Shown: positions 53,436-64,000 of the stretch, piece by piece | How positions within the stretch are numbered: position 1 is the first letter of the stretch | Layout of the letters: every line of letters starts with the position of its first letter | Origin: Amorphochlora amoebiformis | Taxonomy: Eukaryota > Cercozoa > Chlorarachniophyceae | Direction: 5' to 3' | Length of the DNA stretch: 64,000 nucleotides | Assembly (NCBI GenBank): GCA_054601695.1 | Contig: BAAHQB010000077.1 | Location: 124,001-188,000, forward strand | Notes under the pieces: generated by a model | The model's database searches: none | Seen by the model: the letters and a program-made list of their open reading frames with translations, nothing else | What the model was told of the DNA's origin: nothing | Translations under genes and position numbers: made by a program

Positions 53436-55283
53436 GTGTGTATACATATAATAATAATAATTATAATATATTTATATATATTATATATCAAACATATATA
53501 TATATATATATCTGTATTTACCACACAAGGATATAAAAAAATAAGTAAACACATACAATACACACACCACACATGTATGTATATGTGTATATGCGTACCT
53601 CACCGCCCTTGACCCCAGTTATAACAAATCTGTATCGCCTGAAACCCTCGAGCTTGCGTTTCTCCTCTCTTTCCATCTTAGCCTTGACTTCCACGGGATC
53701 GGGATTCGGATGTTTCTTGATGAGTAGGTCGTAGTGGGTCTTGCCCATGTAGAAAGCTAGGTGGACCGGGGGTTTCTTTCCCTCAAACTGCTTGCCGATG
53801 ATCTTGGTTGCCTTAAGCTCCTCCTCGGTCTCGCATTCCGTAGTTACCCGATAGTATATATGCAAAGGGGCCTGGAGAACTTCACTGAGCGCCTGCGCCT
53901 CCAGCTCAGTTCCGAATATGCGCGGAGACATCATCACTTGGCAGTACACACCTACGGCGGCTGACGACCCGGATACCGTCATCAGATCTTGGCCTTGAAA
54001 GACTGCTTTGAGTTGTTGAACTATGGTCTTGGAAGTCGGGTTCCCCCCTGATCGCTGGACTGTCTGGACCGCGTGCTTCAATTCGTTCGCAACTTTCGGC
54101 GCATACTTCGCGTCGTTCTGGATGTGCATGACAGCCTGGAGGCGTTGGTCGGTTGCGATCTCTGAGGAGTCTTTATTGCTGACCCTCCTGGCCTCTGCCA
54201 CCAAAGACTTTATCTCGCCGTTGTGCTTGCATTCCGCCAGCTTTTCAGCGAACCTCATTCCTCTTCCAGTAGCGGCGAACAGACAATTTCCATCGCTAGG
54301 AATCTTTACGAAGTAAAAGGACTTCTGTAGTTTCTTGAAGTATTTATCCTCGTTGCTGAGTAGCTGCTGCTGCCGTTTTTGCTTCAAGGTCTCTGATAAG
54401 GTGCTTTTGACATCGGAGACGATGTTATTGCACACCCCGAGATACGCACGAGCACTGGGAGGCAGCCCAGCGGCAGTTTTGGAGATCTTCGCCTTGAAGT
54501 CCGTTAGATCCTTTTGAAGCTTCTCGATATCATGGGGCCGGCCAAGGACGATACTCCGCTGGGTATCCTGAAGCTTGCAGGCGGCCTCGAAGATCGAGTC
54601 AAGTTGTTTGATCTGTATTGATAGTATGTGTAAGCCCGGGTTTCCAGGGAAAATATGTTGCTGACCTGCGGATCACTCAGCCCGTGAGATAGAACTCGTT
54701 TCCACTGTTTGGGTGTGTTATCCACCGCAACAACTGGATCGAAGAAGCCTTCTGGTATTTGTTGCTGTCGTCTCTTGGGGTCCCCCGTGTATGCTCCTCC
54801 GGTCATCGAGTCGCGTGGCTGCAGCTTATGAGACTGTGCTCGCACCCACTCGTCCCACCGTTCCGACCAACCTTCATAATGGACCTTGAGATCGTTATCC
54901 CGCTTCTCTACAACTGTCGCCAGTCTCCACTTGTTCTGGTCCAAGCAGTCGCATTTGCTGCCGACTTCCAACGTGATGCCGAAGCCCTCAACCATCTCAC
55001 GCTGTGCCGCCTGTCCCGGTGGTGCGGCCGCTACAGCCCCAGATCCCGCAGGTTGGGCGACCGACACTGGCTCCTGTGATATCGCGACGTGGGTTCCAGC
55101 TGCTGCCAATCTCTCGTGGTTTTTCCTGATAAATTCCCTCTTTACTCTACCCTCGAAATGCTGAAGGTATTCAATTCGAAACTGAGAGGCCGTAATCGCG
55201 ACAATTTTTGCAGATCTCCATTCGGACAGATAGTTAGCGTCCACTACGTCGCCCATTTTTACAGAATTCCACCATTCGGCCAT
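51433..55283 (-). CDS. Tudor/MBT-like + OTU cysteine protease + discoidin-like protein
   Basis: About 800 residues, seven exons: 55283-54666, 54612-53599, 53263-52876, 52815-52630, 52573-52487, 51598-51524, 51467-51433 (TAA), phases consistent. Residues 1-206 carry two barrel-like modules: [17 protein letters not shown]...FIRKN and [12 protein letters not shown]...[14 protein letters not shown], the latter typical of Tudor/MBT/chromo-barrel folds. Residues 207-544 hold an OTU domain with catalytic Cys in [10 protein letters not shown] (about 316) and His in GKTHYDLL (about 499), so deubiquitinase activity is expected. Residues 545-673 ([11 protein letters not shown]...ICLIDG...[20 protein letters not shown]) resemble an F5/8-type galactose-binding domain. 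The C-terminus is a Lys/Glu/Ala/Pro-rich tail in small exons. The start is the first ATG in frame before [11 protein letters not shown]. Divergent from the formin gene. Confidence 0.85.
51998..52345. repeat. Tandem duplication of about 180-190 bp in an OTU-gene intron
   Basis: ACCACACCTTCACACA... with ACATACATACACACGTACAT begins near 52009 and recurs near 52200. Its far end, GCATGTATAAATACAAATAA, recurs at 52134 and 52310. TA arrays of different length sit inside the two copies. Confidence 0.9.
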
Positions 55284-55484
55284 GGCTCTGCGAGTCAAAA
55301 ACCCCCAACGGAGGGCTTGGTTGGCAGATTCCCGATTTCCTGGGAGCCGACAAGTTGTCAAATATATTATTTTCTCCTAGGAAAATGCAATACCCGTGGA
55401 GATGTCCGGAGACTCTCCTAAAACCATCGTTGATTCTGTGTAACTTGGAGCGCTGGGGTTGGCTTGGTCCTTTTTATAGCCGAT
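55284..55484. promoter_or_regulatory. Putative bidirectional promoter, OTU gene / formin
   Basis: The two start codons are 201 bp apart. The interval contains an 18-bp inverted repeat, ATTTTC-TCCTAG-GAAAAT at 55369-55386, near its centre and a TTTTTATAG stretch 5 bp before the formin ATG. A dimeric factor could bind the palindrome; this is inference. Confidence 0.6.

Positions 55485-64000
<8,516 letters not shown>

Noticed and set aside
55361-55463. Longer N-termini for the OTU protein and the formin
   Set aside because: These extensions begin with TTG, not ATG. The first in-frame ATG codons are at 55283 (minus) and 55485 (plus).

Overview
The window is nuclear DNA from a eukaryote with spliceosomal introns, probably a protist or alga. 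It is dominated by alternating (TA)n and (TATG/TACA)n simple sequence. This fills introns and intergenic space, while islands of near-normal base composition are exons. Hand-assembly of GT-AG exons with matching reading phases gives seven genes. Degenerate TTAGGG/CCCTAA tracts lie inside introns. This points to a lineage with TTAGGG-type telomere repeats rather than the plant TTTAGGG type, but I cannot place the species. No rRNA, tRNA, CRISPR array or intact transposon was recognised.

Layout. (1) 40-7571, minus: MFS transporter of the MFSD4/NaGLT1 kind, running off the left edge. (2) 10746-18273, minus: alpha/beta hydrolase with a complete triad. (3) 18444-27519, plus: six-motif kelch protein. 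(4) 28302-36544, minus: two-EF-hand protein with signal peptide and C-terminal membrane helix. (5) 36966-49895, plus: membrane fatty-acid desaturase with 19 exons and three histidine boxes. (6) 51433-55283, minus: Tudor/MBT-like plus OTU cysteine protease plus discoidin-like protein. (7) 55485 to beyond the right edge, plus: diaphanous-type formin (GBD/FH3, coiled coil, FH1, FH2). Genes 2/3, 4/5 and 6/7 are head-to-head pairs separated by only 170, 421 and 201 bp, so shared bidirectional promoters are likely. Genes 3/4 and 5/6 converge. The products do not form one evident pathway.

The most unusual pattern is a set of short imperfect copies of exon edges ('exon echoes') lying in the introns next to the exons they resemble. 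At least ten exons in four genes have them. Several keep the splice acceptor, and one exon (49178-49267) has four successive decayed copies upstream. Other points of note are telomere-like tracts placed just upstream of splice acceptors in C-rich orientation, a CTAG-saturated block at 50515-51200, and a 36-bp tandem repeat carrying the palindrome TGACGTCA.

All exon models were made by eye from reading frame, splice dinucleotides and phase. First exons, microexons and a few alternative donors are the least certain parts.
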